Positions 18,601 through 25,448 of a DNA stretch of 56,542 bases are shown one piece after another. The position numbers and the translations under genes were made by a program. The number at the start of each line of letters is the position of its first letter. Positions within the stretch are counted from its first letter, which is position 1. This DNA comes from Eubacteriales bacterium (GTDB lineage: Bacteria; Bacillota; Clostridia; Oscillospirales; Oscillospiraceae), in contig JAUNPV010000015.1 in the NCBI GenBank assembly GCA_030536515.1, positions 1 to 56,542 on the forward strand, read 5' to 3'. The notes under the pieces are model-generated. The model made no database searches. It was not told the origin of the DNA and worked only from the letters and a program-made list of their open reading frames with translations.

Positions 18601-19339
18601 GGCCGTCCGGGATGCCGGGGCAGAGCCGGAGATTATCGTCATCAACAACCTGTCCGCCGACGGCATCGCCCGGAGCGTGGACCGGTTTGCCCGGGAGCTG
18701 AAGGATGCCCAGATGGTGTTCATCCCCGGCGGCTTCTCCGGCGGCGACGAGCCCGACGGCTCCGGCAAGTTCATCACCGCCTTCTTCCGCAACGCTGCCA
18801 TCAAGGAGGGCGTCACCGAGCTGCTGGACAGCCGTGACGGCCTGATGTGCGGCATCTGCAACGGCTTCCAGGCCCTCATCAAGCTGGGTCTGGTGCCCTA
18901 CGGCAAAATCATCGACACCGACGAGAGCTGCCCCACCCTGACCTTCAACAACATCTCCCGGCACCAGAGCCGCATCGTCCGCACCCGGGTGGCCTCCAAC
19001 AAGTCCCCCTGGCTGAGCCTGACCAACGTGGGCGATGTGTACAACGTGCCCATTTCCCACGGCGAGGGCAAGTTCCTGGCCAGCGAGGAGCTGATTCGAA
19101 AGCTGGCGGCCAACGGCCAGATTGCCACCCAGTACGTGGACCTGAACGGCCGGGCCACCGGCGACGTCCACTTCAACCCCAACGGCTCCCTGTACGCCAT
19201 CGAGGGCATCACCTCCCCCGACGGCCGGGTCTTCGGCAAAATGGGCCACTCCGAGCGAATCGGCCAGGGCCTGTACCGCAACGTCCCCGGCGAGTACGAC
19301 ATCCAGATGTTCAAGGCGGCTGTGAAGTATTTCAAATAA
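15647..19339 (+). CDS. purL: FGAM synthase, one-chain clostridial type
   Basis: A 1230-residue phosphoribosylformylglycinamidine synthase with all parts in one chain. It opens with a PurS-like domain (YRVFVEKKEGLDNEARGLL), then the catalytic halves with TYWSDHCRHTTF, FKNETHNHPTEIEPFGGAAT and DFGAGGVSVAIGELADG, then a glutaminase domain from about residue 965. There FPGTNCEYDSAK, FIPGGFSGGDEPD, the nucleophile C1071 in CGICNGFQ and ISHGEGKF are intact. This is the clade II single-chain form common in Clostridia, distinct from PurSQL and from proteobacterial PurL. Last gene of the pur operon; the structured element at 19391 lies just downstream. Confidence 0.96.
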   Translation: MVYRVFVEKKEGLDNEARGLLGQARSLLGMERLEKVRLFNRYDAENISRELFDYAVKTVFSEPQLDTASAAVELPGAAVFAVEALPGQFDQRADSAAQCIQIISQGDRPLIRTAKVYALYGSLTEADIAEFKKYVINPVECREASLETPETLAIQYEIPTEVATLTGFTKLTREGLADFIRQYGLAMDLDDITFCQAYFVKENRDPTITEIRMIDTYWSDHCRHTTFGTIIDDVRFQDELLQETYNEYLATREALGRTHKPICLMDLATISVKALRAAGKLDKLDESEEINACTVKMTVTVDGQDEQWLLLFKNETHNHPTEIEPFGGAATCIGGAIRDPLSGRSYVYGAMRVTGAADPLKPVSETIPGKLPQRKIVTTAAAGYSSYGNQIGLATGIVDEIYHPGYAAKRMEIGAVIAAAPAENVRRERPDPGDIVILLGGATGRDGCGGATGSSKSHTVESLETCGAEVQKGNAPEERKLQRLFRNSEASRLIKRCNDFGAGGVSVAIGELADGLTIDLNAVPKKYDGLDGTELAISESQERMAVVVEAKDAPRFLELAATENLNAVPVATVTQEPRLVMHWNGKTICDISREFLNSNGADKHITCVTDKPETFNKTVSGSFAENFLAVASDLNTCSKRGLSERFDSTIGAGTVLMPFGGRHQLTPIQAMVQKISVEKKHTDDCSFMAFGYNPFITTASPYHGAYLAVVESVAKLVASGASFKDVYLTFQEYFERLGKDPERWGKPLAALLGAFKAQMNLGIGAIGGKDSMSGTFEKLDVPPTLVSFAVTTGKTAEVVSPEFKAAGHTVSLLLPQLDENGLPVTESLLANFNLVTKLMREGKVVAAYTPGMGGVAEAVMKMGFGNGLGFAFDEGLTLEQLFGYAYGGFVLELADREPVGLCLGTVTADGTFSYGSESLSQETVLNAYESKLESVYACNIPTPDQPMETFSYEAGERKAPAVKVARPKVLIPAFPGTNCEYDSAKAVRDAGAEPEIIVINNLSADGIARSVDRFARELKDAQMVFIPGGFSGGDEPDGSGKFITAFFRNAAIKEGVTELLDSRDGLMCGICNGFQALIKLGLVPYGKIIDTDESCPTLTFNNISRHQSRIVRTRVASNKSPWLSLTNVGDVYNVPISHGEGKFLASEELIRKLAANGQIATQYVDLNGRATGDVHFNPNGSLYAIEGITSPDGRVFGKMGHSERIGQGLYRNVPGEYDIQMFKAAVKYFK

Positions 19340-19390
19340 TCCACTGGCTCCGAAGATAACAGAACAGGCCGCCCAACGGGCGGCCTCAGC

Positions 19391-19583
19391 CTGTCGAAAA
19401 ACCCCTTCGGGGCTTTCCGACAGAAGGGATGCAGCCTGCTGCGTGCATAATTTGTACGCCTATGGCGTACAAATTCCACACTTGCAGTCTGAGATGTATT
19501 TTCGTCCAGGTACAGGCCCCGGCCGAAAATGATTTAGAATTTATTTGCCGCTGCGGCGGCAAACTCTGCGAGGCTTTTTCGAC
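19391..19583 (+). repeat. Four-hairpin structured element, copy A
   Basis: Four hairpins in order: CTGTCG...CGACAG at 19391-19423 with inner CCCC-TTC-GGGG; AATTTGTACGCC/GGCGTACAAATT at 19449-19475; ATTTTCG...CGAAAAT at 19498-19530 around TACAGGC; TTTGCCGC/GCGGCAAA at 19544-19563; then CTCTGCGAGGCTTTTT. The same layout occurs at 22.8, 44.9 and 52.4 kb with different but still paired stems. In this copy the left end GTCGAAAAA can also pair with the right end TTTTTCGAC. Confidence 0.8.
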
Positions 19584-19589
19584 GCCCTG

Positions 19590-20030
19590 AGGCCGCCCAA
19601 CGGGCGGCCTGTTCCTATGTGACGACGAAGCGAAAAGCCTTCTCCGCACCAATACCTTCCCCCGGGGGGAAGGTGGATTGCCCGAAGGGCAAGACGGATG
19701 AGGGATGGCGTGCAATTATTGCTTGAAGCATCTGACGGTAGTGCATACAGAACCCGACCTGTCGCCATCCCTCATCAGTCACCAGTTTGCGAACTGGTGC
19801 CAGCTTCCCCCCGGGGGAAGCTATTGGGCGCAACCCGTAAGGCCCGGCATTCTTGACGGGCACTACGCTGCCAGCCAGGCACGGACCTGTACCGCACGTT
19901 AAGTTACTGCCCGCATTCCTCATCCGCCCCAGTGTTGCGACACTGGGGCACCTTCCCCCCGGGGGAAGGTATCGCGGGGGGCCGGTGGCAGCGGCAAAAA
20001 GCCCGGATACTTTCGTATCCGGGCAATTGT
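19590..20030. repeat. CCTTCCCCCGGGGG/GATGAGG palindromic elements
   Basis: No gene. A full element spans about 19664-19827: ACCTTCCCCCGGGGGGAAGG, a hairpin ATTGCCCGAAGGGCAA, GGATGAGGGATGGCG, a unique centre, then the inverted end. A half element follows at 19910-19970 around CCCAGTGTTGCGACACTGGG. The stretch 19588-19615 holds a GAGGCCGCCCAACGGGCGGC stem also found at 19362-19383, flanking copy A. The hairpin CCCGGATACTTTCGTATCCGGG at 20000-20022 follows the jag stop codon and may end that operon. Confidence 0.65.
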
Positions 20031-20041
20031 GCTATGTACCG

Positions 20042-20962
20042 TTACCGAACGTACTCAATGACAACCCGGCGGTTGGGTTCTACGCCGGTGGAGTGGGTGG
20101 TGATGTTTTCCATGTCCTGGAGGGCGGCGTGGATGACGTGGCGCTCGTAGGCGTTCATGGGCTCCAGGGTGGTGCGGCGGCGGGCCTTCAGGACCTGCTG
20201 AGCCTTCTTCCGGGCGTAGCGGCGGAGGCTGTCCTCCCGCTTCTCCCGGTAGCGCTCAGCGTCCACGTTCACCCGGATGTGACCTTCCACGCCCCGGTTG
20301 ACGGTGTAGTTGGTCAGGTGCTGGATGGCATCCAGGGTGTCGCCCCGGCGGCCAATCAGGTAGCCCAGGTCCTCGCCCACCAGGTCCACCTTGTAGCTGC
20401 TGCCGTCCTCCTTGAAGCAGTGGGGCACGGCCTTGGAATCCATGTGCTCCAGCAGACCCTTGATAAAGACCTCAATCTTCTCCTCGGTGGAGCCGGGCTC
20501 GGCGGGGGTGTAGACCCTGGGCTCGGCGGGAGCCTTGGGGGCACGGGGTGCTCTGGGAGCATCGGGCTTGCGCTCGGGCCGGGGAGCACGGGGGGCGGGA
20601 GCGGCCTTGGGGGCCTCGGGGGCCTCAGGCGCGGCGGCCTTGGGCGGCTCGGGCTTCTTCTCAGGAGCCTTGGGAGCGGCCTTGGGGGCCACGGCGGTCT
20701 GAGGGTTCTTCACAGGGGCGGCGGCCTTGGGCTTGGAGCGGGAGGCAGCGCCCAGGGCGCTCTTGGGCGCGACAGGAGCCGGGTCCGGGGCCTCGTAGGT
20801 CACCTGAACCTTGGCAGGCTGGGCACCGAAGCCCAGAAAGCCGCCCTTCGCCTGCTGCAGCACCAGGACGGACACGCTGTCACGGTCCAGGTTCAGCTGA
20901 TGCAGGGCAGCCTCAATGGCCAGATCGATGGTCTTGCCGGTGGTTACAATGGTCTTTTCCAT
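20042..20962 (-). CDS. khpB: RNA-binding protein Jag/KhpB
   Basis: A 306-residue protein with Jag_N domain (residues 1-52, ending KGGFLGFGAQPAKVQV), a 100-residue linker rich in Ala, Pro, Lys and Arg (58-157), a KH domain (about 160-238, GxxG loop IGRRGDT) and an R3H domain (243-305, with the R274/H278 pair in ERHVIHAAL). KhpB pairs with KhpA to bind many RNAs and influences cell elongation in Firmicutes. The linker is long and low-complexity, a possible disordered spacer. It directly follows yidC (3-base gap), the conserved order of the rpmH-rnpA-yidC-jag cluster. Confidence 0.93.
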   Translation of the reverse strand: MEKTIVTTGKTIDLAIEAALHQLNLDRDSVSVLVLQQAKGGFLGFGAQPAKVQVTYEAPDPAPVAPKSALGAASRSKPKAAAPVKNPQTAVAPKAAPKAPEKKPEPPKAAAPEAPEAPKAAPAPRAPRPERKPDAPRAPRAPKAPAEPRVYTPAEPGSTEEKIEVFIKGLLEHMDSKAVPHCFKEDGSSYKVDLVGEDLGYLIGRRGDTLDAIQHLTNYTVNRGVEGHIRVNVDAERYREKREDSLRRYARKKAQQVLKARRRTTLEPMNAYERHVIHAALQDMENITTHSTGVEPNRRVVIEYVR

Positions 20963-20965
20963 GGC

Positions 20966-22204
20966 TTATTCCTCCGTGTTGGCGTAACGGTCCGGGTCAT
21001 AGCTGCGGCCCTTGCAGTAGGGGCGGCTGGCAATGCCGGAGGGGGCGTCGGTCTGCTGGGCCTCGTCCTCCAGGATGCCCTTTTTGGAGGCGTATTCCCT
21101 GGCGGCGGCAGCCTTGGCGGCCTGCTCCTGGTCACGCTGCTGCTTTTGCAGCTTCTTCTTGCTGGTGTTGGCGGTGATGCCCTCGGGGTTGGCGGCCCGG
21201 CGCTCGGCACGCAGGCGCTCCTTCTCGGCCTCAAGGCGCTCGGCCTCCTGGGCCTTGCGGATGCGCACCGCATCCTCGGCATCGTAAATCTTGCGGTAGT
21301 GCTTGGTCTGGAACACGTCGATGACCAGGCGGGCCATGCCGCTGACGAACCAGTACACAGACAGGGCACCGGACACGGTGAAGCCAATCCACAGGCTCAT
21401 CAGGGGCATCATCCACATCATGGTCTGGGTGGTCTGGGCGGTCTGGGATTTCTTGGCGGTCTCCTCGTCCTGGACACCGTTCTTGTCGGTGATGACGGAC
21501 TCGTTGAGCTTCTGCATAATCCAGGTGGACAGCACCTGGCTGCCGGCGGAGAGCACGGGCACCAGGAAGGCGCCGATGTGGGCCCAGTCATAGGCGCTCC
21601 AGCTCCAGAAGGCGAAGCTGGGGATGGCGCCGATGTTGATGCCCAGGAAGTTAAAGTTGATACCGGCCAGGGTCTCGGCGGAGAGGCCGGGAATCTGGGC
21701 GGACAGCTGGGAGGCAAACTGGGGAATCAGCTGGGCGGCGGTGACCTGGTCATAGTAGGTGTTGCTGGAGAACAGCTCCCCGGCCCCGGCCTTGATGATG
21801 TCCACAATCTGCTGGGCAACCTCGGGGGTCTCCATGAGGATGTAGGTAATGGGCTGGCGGATGACGGTGAACAGGGGAATGAGGATCAGCATGGGCACGA
21901 TGCTCCACAGGCAGCCGCCGCCCATGGACACGCCCTCGTCCTGGTACAGCTGGCGGATGGCCTCATTCTGGCGCTGGGGGTCGTCGGCGTACTTGGCCTG
22001 AATCTCCTGCTGGCGGGGGGTCAGGCGGGACATCTTCATCATGCTCTTTTTGGACTTGGCGGTGATGGGCAGCAGAACCAGCTGCACCAGCACGGCAAAC
22101 AGAATCATGGCGATGCCGTAGTTCTGGGTCAGGCCGTACAGCACGTTCAGCAGGAAGCCGAAGGGCACGGTCACCAGGTCGGATAGCTTAAATGCAAGTA
22201 ACAT
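20966..22204 (-). CDS. yidC: Membrane protein insertase YidC/OxaA
   Basis: A 412-residue insertase of the short Gram-positive type, without the large periplasmic domain of proteobacterial YidC. Helices are visible at about 28-48 (MILFAVLVQLVLLPI), around 96-118 and in the 190-290 region. The cytoplasmic hairpin after the first helix is KSKKSMMKMSRLTPRQQEIQ, the expected charged loop. The C-tail from about residue 300 is highly charged and helical (many Arg/Glu/Lys), as in relatives that bind ribosomes. The conserved groove arginine is probably within this first long helix-loop region, but I cannot place it confidently. Start supported by AAGGAG 8 bases upstream. Confidence 0.94.
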   Translation of the reverse strand: MLLAFKLSDLVTVPFGFLLNVLYGLTQNYGIAMILFAVLVQLVLLPITAKSKKSMMKMSRLTPRQQEIQAKYADDPQRQNEAIRQLYQDEGVSMGGGCLWSIVPMLILIPLFTVIRQPITYILMETPEVAQQIVDIIKAGAGELFSSNTYYDQVTAAQLIPQFASQLSAQIPGLSAETLAGINFNFLGINIGAIPSFAFWSWSAYDWAHIGAFLVPVLSAGSQVLSTWIMQKLNESVITDKNGVQDEETAKKSQTAQTTQTMMWMMPLMSLWIGFTVSGALSVYWFVSGMARLVIDVFQTKHYRKIYDAEDAVRIRKAQEAERLEAEKERLRAERRAANPEGITANTSKKKLQKQQRDQEQAAKAAAAREYASKKGILEDEAQQTDAPSGIASRPYCKGRSYDPDRYANTEE

Positions 22205-22232
22205 GGACTTTTCTCCTTATTTCCTTAGAAAG

Positions 22233-22445
22233 TCACGGCACGGGGTCAAAAATGTCGCCCTTGTAAAAGGGGTTGCAGCGCAGCAGGCGCTTCAGCGCCA
22301 GCCAGCCGCCCTTGGCGGCCCCGTATTTGTTGATTGCTTCCAGTGCATAGGCAGAGCAGGTGGGCCGGAACCGGCACCGGGCCGGAAAGGCCGGGGAAAT
22401 ACAGCGCTGATAGAAACGGATGAGCAGAACAAGCAGAGCCTTCAC
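22233..22445 (-). CDS. yidD: Membrane insertion efficiency factor YidD
   Basis: A 70-residue protein with the YidD signature: [20 protein letters not shown], then [11 protein letters not shown] and [14 protein letters not shown], including the conserved cysteines. YidD sits at the inner membrane face and assists YidC. The start is GTG and shares GTGA with the rnpA stop, the usual coupling in this cluster. Confidence 0.95.
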   Translation of the reverse strand: MKALLVLLIRFYQRCISPAFPARCRFRPTCSAYALEAINKYGAAKGGWLALKRLLRCNPFYKGDIFDPVP

Positions 22446-22786
22446 AGCGGGTCCTCCCGCAGGAGCCCGGCCTTTTTGGCCAGGGCCAGGTAGCTTTTGG
22501 CCAGAGCATCGAAGGAAGCGTCCACCGCCTTGCTCCGGGCCACCACCACGATGTCCCAGCCGGGGAGGAAGCGCTCCTCGTTCAGCCGGTAAATTTCCCG
22601 CAGGCGGCGGCGGGTGCGGTTGCGGACCACGGCATGGCCCAGCTTCTTGCTGACGGTGATGCCCACACGGTTAGCCCCCGTGCGGTTCTTCCGGGCATAG
22701 AGCACCAAAGATGCATCCGCCTTGCCGGAGGTGTGATACAGCCGCCGAAAGACGTGATTGAGTTTTAAGCTGGATGAATACTTCAT
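22442..22786 (-). CDS. rnpA: Ribonuclease P protein component
   Basis: A 114-residue basic protein with the RNase P protein fold. [15 protein letters not shown] is the usual start, and the RNR motif [15 protein letters not shown] lies at residues 50-64 with R55-N56-R57. It helps the catalytic RNA process tRNA 5' ends. The ATG at 22786 has AGAAGG 7 bases upstream; a longer in-frame start would extend into the structured element copy B, so I reject it. Between this gene and rpmH there are about 300 bases instead of the usual short gap, filled by copy B and a terminator. Confidence 0.95.
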   Translation of the reverse strand: MKYSSSLKLNHVFRRLYHTSGKADASLVLYARKNRTGANRVGITVSKKLGHAVVRNRTRRRLREIYRLNEERFLPGWDIVVVARSKAVDASFDALAKSYLALAKKAGLLREDPL

Positions 22787-22798
22787 AATAGAACCTTC

Positions 22799-22986
22799 TG
22801 ACAAAAGCCTCGCAGAGTTTGCCGCCGCAGCGGCAAATAAAGTTCAAACATTTTCGGCCGGGGCGCGTACCTGGACGAAAATTCCTCTCAGGCTGCGTGT
22901 GTGGAAATTTCCGCTTTAGCGGAAATTTCTGCACGAAGCAGACTGCAATCCCTTCTCGATTTTAGTCCCGAAGGGACTGAAATCGA
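22799..22986 (-). repeat. Four-hairpin structured element, copy B
   Basis: Minus-strand copy. In reading order: first hairpin with outer CGATTT/AAATCG-like arms and inner AGTCCC-TTC-GGGACT (22956-22986); GAAATTTCCGC/GCGGAAATTTC (about 22905-22930); ATTTTCG...CGAAAAT (about 22849-22883); TTTGCCGC/GCGGCAAA (22818-22837); then CTCTGCGAGGCTTTTGTC. It ends directly before the rnpA ribosome site, in the same direction as rpmH and rnpA. Confidence 0.75.
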
Positions 22987-22989
22987 AAT

Positions 22990-23038
22990 AAAAAGGGAGC
23001 GGGGTAAATGAACAACCATTCACCCCGCTGTAGCTCCC
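22990..23038 (-). terminator. rpmH terminator
   Basis: On the minus strand the arms GGGAGC...GCGGGGT and ACCCCGCTCCC fold and are followed by TTTTTATTT. It lies 46 bases after the rpmH stop and should end much of the rpmH transcript before rnpA. Confidence 0.85.
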
Positions 23039-23083
23039 GTTTCGCTTCTATGCGCGTATTTTGTTTCCCACGAGGGCTGCGCA

Positions 23084-23218
23084 TCAGGCGGACAGAACCT
23101 TGCGGCCCTTCGCACGACGGCGGGCCAGAACCTTACGGCCATTGGAAGTAGCCATTCTCTGACGGAAACCGTGGACCTTGGAACGGTGACGGCGGCTGGG
23201 CTGATAGGTACGCTTCAT
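23084..23218 (-). CDS. rpmH: Ribosomal protein bL34
   Basis: A 44-residue ribosomal protein L34, [20 protein letters not shown] at the N-terminus and [12 protein letters not shown] at the C-terminus, fully typical. It is a large-subunit protein rich in Arg and Lys. The start follows CAGGAGGTGTATGTAA. In most Firmicutes rpmH is divergent from dnaA at the replication origin; here the sequence to its right holds only repeats and then capA, so the cluster has been separated from dnaA. Confidence 0.98.
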   Translation of the reverse strand: MKRTYQPSRRHRSKVHGFRQRMATSNGRKVLARRRAKGRKVLSA

Positions 23219-23314
23219 TTACATACACCTCCTGTCAAAAATCATCTATGCTCGACAGTCAGAATTGACCGCAGCAAAACATTCTCAAGCACGACCTCAC
23301 AGTCATGCCCGACC

Positions 23315-23343
23315 ATTATAACCGAAAAAGGCAGATTGGTCAA
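23315..23343 (-). promoter_or_regulatory. rpmH promoter
   Basis: TTGACC, 17-bp spacer, TATAAT on the minus strand, about 100 bases before the rpmH start. A near-consensus strong promoter. Confidence 0.9.
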
Positions 23344-23392
23344 CAATTTTTTCAAAAAAACTTTGGGGAAATGTAAAATCCTTTCCGGGAAC

Positions 23393-23692
23393 TGTAGGGC
23401 GGCCTGCCCCCTCCCGCCGGCCCCCCCGCCAGGGGGCCGCAACCGAGCCCGTCAACTGTGCAGTCCAGGCGGCGCACCCCAAAACCTTCCCCCGGGGGGA
23501 AGGTGGCTTGCCCGAAGGGCAAGACGGATGAGGAATGCGGGCAGGAATGCTATGTGCGGTATCGGTACGTGCCTCCACCAGGCTCTGGCAAACGCACCGT
23601 AGGGCCCGGCATCCTTGACGGGCCGCTGCCGAAACGGCACGTCCAGGAGGCCGTGCCCTACGGACGCAAAAGCGCAATGACATGGTGGGACT
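23393..23692. repeat. Repeat cluster between rpmH and capA
   Basis: No gene. In order: a CGTAGGG-like fragment GTAGGGCGGCCTG, half of a CCTTCCCCCGGGGG/GATGAGGAATGCGGG element (23485-23545), then GTAGGGCCCGGCATCC-type and GGCACG/CGTGCC palindromes ending GTGCCCTACG at 23662. Confidence 0.7.
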
Positions 23693-24775
23693 TCAATAAG
23701 CCGGGGGCAGGTTGGGGCCGTCGAAGGTGCCGTTCAGCTTGGCCAGGACCCGGTCGTATGCCTCGCTGCCGGGGGCCAGGGGGGTGGGCTGGTAGTTGTT
23801 GCGGCCCTCCATGGAGCTGACGCTTACCGGCACAACGGTCCGCTCCCCCAGCCGGACCCCCTCGGGTCCCCGGATAATCTGCTGCTGAATCAGGGCGGAG
23901 TCGTAGTCCTGGGGGTAGATGTTGCCGCCGAAGCTGAAATTGCCCATGGAGTAGAAAATCACGCCGCCGCCGTATTCCTCAATGGGCTGGAGCACGTGGG
24001 GGTGAGAGCCCCAGACGATGTCCGCCCCGGCATCAATGGCGGCGTGGGCTACCGCCACCTGCTCGTCCGTGGGCCGGTAGGTCATCTCCACACCCCAGTG
24101 GGGGGCCACAATCACCACATCGCAGCCCGCCTGCCGGAGGGCGGCAATCTCGGCGGTCATGTCCTCCACGTCCAGCAGGTAGTACACCATGGCATACACC
24201 CCGATTTTCAGCCCGTTTTCCGTGGTGATGACCGCTGAACTGTCCCGCTCCACATAGGGAACCCCGGCGGCGTTCAGGGTGTCCAGGGTGGATTGGTAGC
24301 CGTCAGCGCCGTAATCCTGGGCGTGGTTGTTGGCCAGGGACACAAAGTCCACGGAGTTCTCCGTGAGGATGTTCACAAAGGCGGTGGGCCCCCGGAACAC
24401 GTGCTTTTTGGACACATAGCTGCCCCCATCGGCCAGGGGACCCTCCAGGTTGGCGAAGGTGCACTCGTCGTTTTCAAAATAGTCAATGACATTGGCAAAG
24501 GGGTAGCGGTAGTCCTCCCCGACGGTCTTGACGAAGCCGTAGCCTGCGTAGAAATGGAAGGGATTGCAGCCTAGGGTGCTGTCCCCGGTAAAGGTGAGGG
24601 TAAAGCATTCCTCCGGAGCCTCGGTGGCGGGAGGAAGTGTCTCTGCCTCCGTGGTGGCAGGAACGGTGGTTTCCTGCACAGCGGTGGTGGGCGGGGCGGT
24701 TGTGACAGGGGCTTCCCGCTTTCCACAGCCGGTCAAGAGGAACAGACAAAGCAGAATGAAAGCAGCTTTTTTCAT
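23693..24775 (-). CDS. CapA-family lipoprotein
   Basis: A 360-residue secreted lipoprotein. Residues 1-17 are a lipoprotein signal (lipobox LTGC, Cys17), followed by a Thr/Pro/Glu-rich spacer and a CapA/PGA_cap metallophosphatase-fold domain: FTGDSTLGCNP, FANLEGPL, SLANNHAQDYG, VIVAPHWGVEM and WGSHPHVLQPIEEY carry the conserved metal-binding Asp, Asn and His residues. CapA proteins take part in poly-gamma-glutamate capsule synthesis, but stand-alone clostridial copies occur without capBC genes, as here, so the true role is open. The ATG at 24775 starts exactly at the signal peptide; the upstream extension runs into repeats. Confidence 0.88.
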   Translation of the reverse strand: MKKAAFILLCLFLLTGCGKREAPVTTAPPTTAVQETTVPATTEAETLPPATEAPEECFTLTFTGDSTLGCNPFHFYAGYGFVKTVGEDYRYPFANVIDYFENDECTFANLEGPLADGGSYVSKKHVFRGPTAFVNILTENSVDFVSLANNHAQDYGADGYQSTLDTLNAAGVPYVERDSSAVITTENGLKIGVYAMVYYLLDVEDMTAEIAALRQAGCDVVIVAPHWGVEMTYRPTDEQVAVAHAAIDAGADIVWGSHPHVLQPIEEYGGGVIFYSMGNFSFGGNIYPQDYDSALIQQQIIRGPEGVRLGERTVVPVSVSSMEGRNNYQPTPLAPGSEAYDRVLAKLNGTFDGPNLPPAY

Positions 24776-24799
24776 ATAGTTCAGCCTTTCTTGTATATG

Positions 24800-25414
24800 G
24801 ATGGAACCCCAATACCTTCTCCCCGCAAGGGGGACGCCGCATCCGTAAGCCGCTAAAGCGGCAACGGCTGCGCAGCCCCGGGGGGAAGGTGCCCCAGTGC
24901 GCACACTGGGGCGGATGAGGAATGCGGGCGGTAACCTGATGTGCGGTACAGGTACGGGCTTGCTGGCAGCTATGTTTTACCATTCAGCAAGCACGGACCT
25001 TTCCATCAACCAGCCTTGCCGCCCGCATTCCTCATCCGTCACGGCTTACGCCGTGCCACCTAGTAAATTAAGGGGCGATTGCCACTGGCAATCGTTCTAT
25101 TTCAATCTGCTGCGCAGAGCACCACCCCCGGGGGAAGGTATTGGGGTGCGGCGGAAAATTACTTCCGCACCCGTAGGGGAGGGTTATCAACCCTCCCGTC
25201 GGCCCCCGGCGAGGGGGCCGCTCTGTATCGTTACACAGCGGCGGCCTGAGGGCAGGCCGCCCTACGGTGTGTTTATCATAGCCTCGTGGAGGCCCGAACC
25301 GATTCAACAGTTAAGGTTATCGCCCGCATTCCTCATCCGTCACGGCTAACGCCGTGCCACCTTCCCCCCGGGGGAAGGTATTGGGGTGCGGAGGAGGATT
25401 GCAGAAATGACAAA
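24800..25414. repeat. Dense palindromic repeat region
   Basis: No gene over about 640 bases. It holds at least one full CCTTCCCCCGGGGG/GATGAGGAATGCGGG element and one half element (24812-25145 and 25325-25383), an ATTGCCACTGGCAAT hairpin, and a CGTAGGG...CCCTACG element at 25172-25265 made of GAGGGTT/AACCCTC, GGCCCCC/GGGGGCC and GCGGCCTG/CAGGCCGC palindromes. Confidence 0.7.
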
Positions 25415-25443
25415 CCCCTCCCGGCTTATCGCCCGGGAGGGGT
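25415..25443 (-). terminator. typA terminator
   Basis: Read on the minus strand, ACCCCTCCCGG pairs with CCGGGAGGGGT and is followed by TTTGTCATTT, 6 bases after the typA stop codon. Confidence 0.75.
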
Positions 25444-25448
25444 GGGGG

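Noticed and set aside
19853-22186. A 777-codon plus-strand frame opposite jag and yidC
   Set aside because: Low-complexity Gly/Leu-rich translation with no ribosome site; the opposite strand holds clear jag and yidC.
23219-23692. Replication origin beside rpmH
   Set aside because: No dnaA, no cluster of TTATCCACA-type boxes and no AT-rich unwinding tract; the stretch is repeats.
23458-23820. Short frames translating as RNAGGNL... or PPGGRYWG... inside intergenic regions
   Set aside because: The same peptide-like strings recur wherever the CCTTCCCCCGGGGG/GATGAGG repeat occurs, in any frame, so they are products of the repeat.
23776-24904. A longer start for CapA at 24904
   Set aside because: The extension is repeat-derived and would bury the lipoprotein signal peptide that begins at 24775.
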